Assembly (NCBI GenBank): GCA_022712335.1
Contig: JALAGR010000104.1
Coordinates: forward strand, 1-6,617
From: Pediococcus sp.
GTDB taxonomy: Bacteria > Bacillota > Bacilli > Lactobacillales > Lactobacillaceae
DNA: 6,617 nt
Reading direction: 5' to 3'
The translations under genes were made by a program, and so were the position numbers. The notes under the pieces were generated by a model. It was not told the origin of the DNA, made no database searches, and worked only from the letters and a program-made list of their open reading frames with translations. This document shows, piece by piece, positions 6,599 to 6,617 of this stretch. Numbering within the stretch: position 1 is the first letter of the stretch; each line of letters opens with the position of its first letter.

Positions 6599-6617
6599 AT
6601 ATTGTATAGCCTAACAA

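Noticed and set aside
1..6617. CRISPR array, tRNA, insertion sequence or prophage remnants
   Set aside because: No spaced direct repeats, cloverleaf, transposase or phage-like reading frame is visible, and gene spacing is tight throughout.

Overview
The window looks like ordinary core chromosome from a low-GC Gram-positive bacterium, most likely a lactic acid bacterium of the Lactobacillaceae. The reasons are the AT-rich sequence, the strong purine-rich ribosome binding sites, the PBP2b-type penicillin-binding protein, the three-cysteine L33 protein and a gene order that matches the Bacillus/Lactobacillus block rpmG - yqgN - yqgP - yqgQ (- glcK). No mobile element, CRISPR array, tRNA or rRNA was seen.

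Minus strand, read from right to left: a class B penicillin-binding protein (1743-3833), ribosomal protein L33 (1495-1644), a rho-independent terminator (1444-1486), 5-formyltetrahydrofolate cyclo-ligase (848-1411), a rhomboid intramembrane protease (128-817), and the first 31 codons of a YqgQ-family protein that runs off the left edge (1-95). The last three genes are 30-32 bases apart and probably form one transcript that continues beyond the window, by synteny into a glucokinase gene. Plus strand: one large YfhO-family membrane protein (3966-6587), transcribed divergently from the PBP gene across a 132-base intergenic region. It ends in a perfect 16-bp hairpin terminator that overlaps its last codons.

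Functionally the window mixes cell-envelope genes (PBP2b for peptidoglycan elongation; YfhO, a family linked to sugar decoration of wall or lipoteichoic polymers; a membrane protease) with housekeeping genes (ribosomal protein, folate one-carbon salvage). Nothing seen amounts to a new multi-gene system. The points most worth a second look are an unusual active-site motif in the PBP (S-L-D-K, without the usual preceding glycine), a rhomboid that lacks the family's L1-loop Trp-Arg pair, the terminator/coding overlap at the end of yfhO, and a possible promoter embedded in the rpmG terminator.
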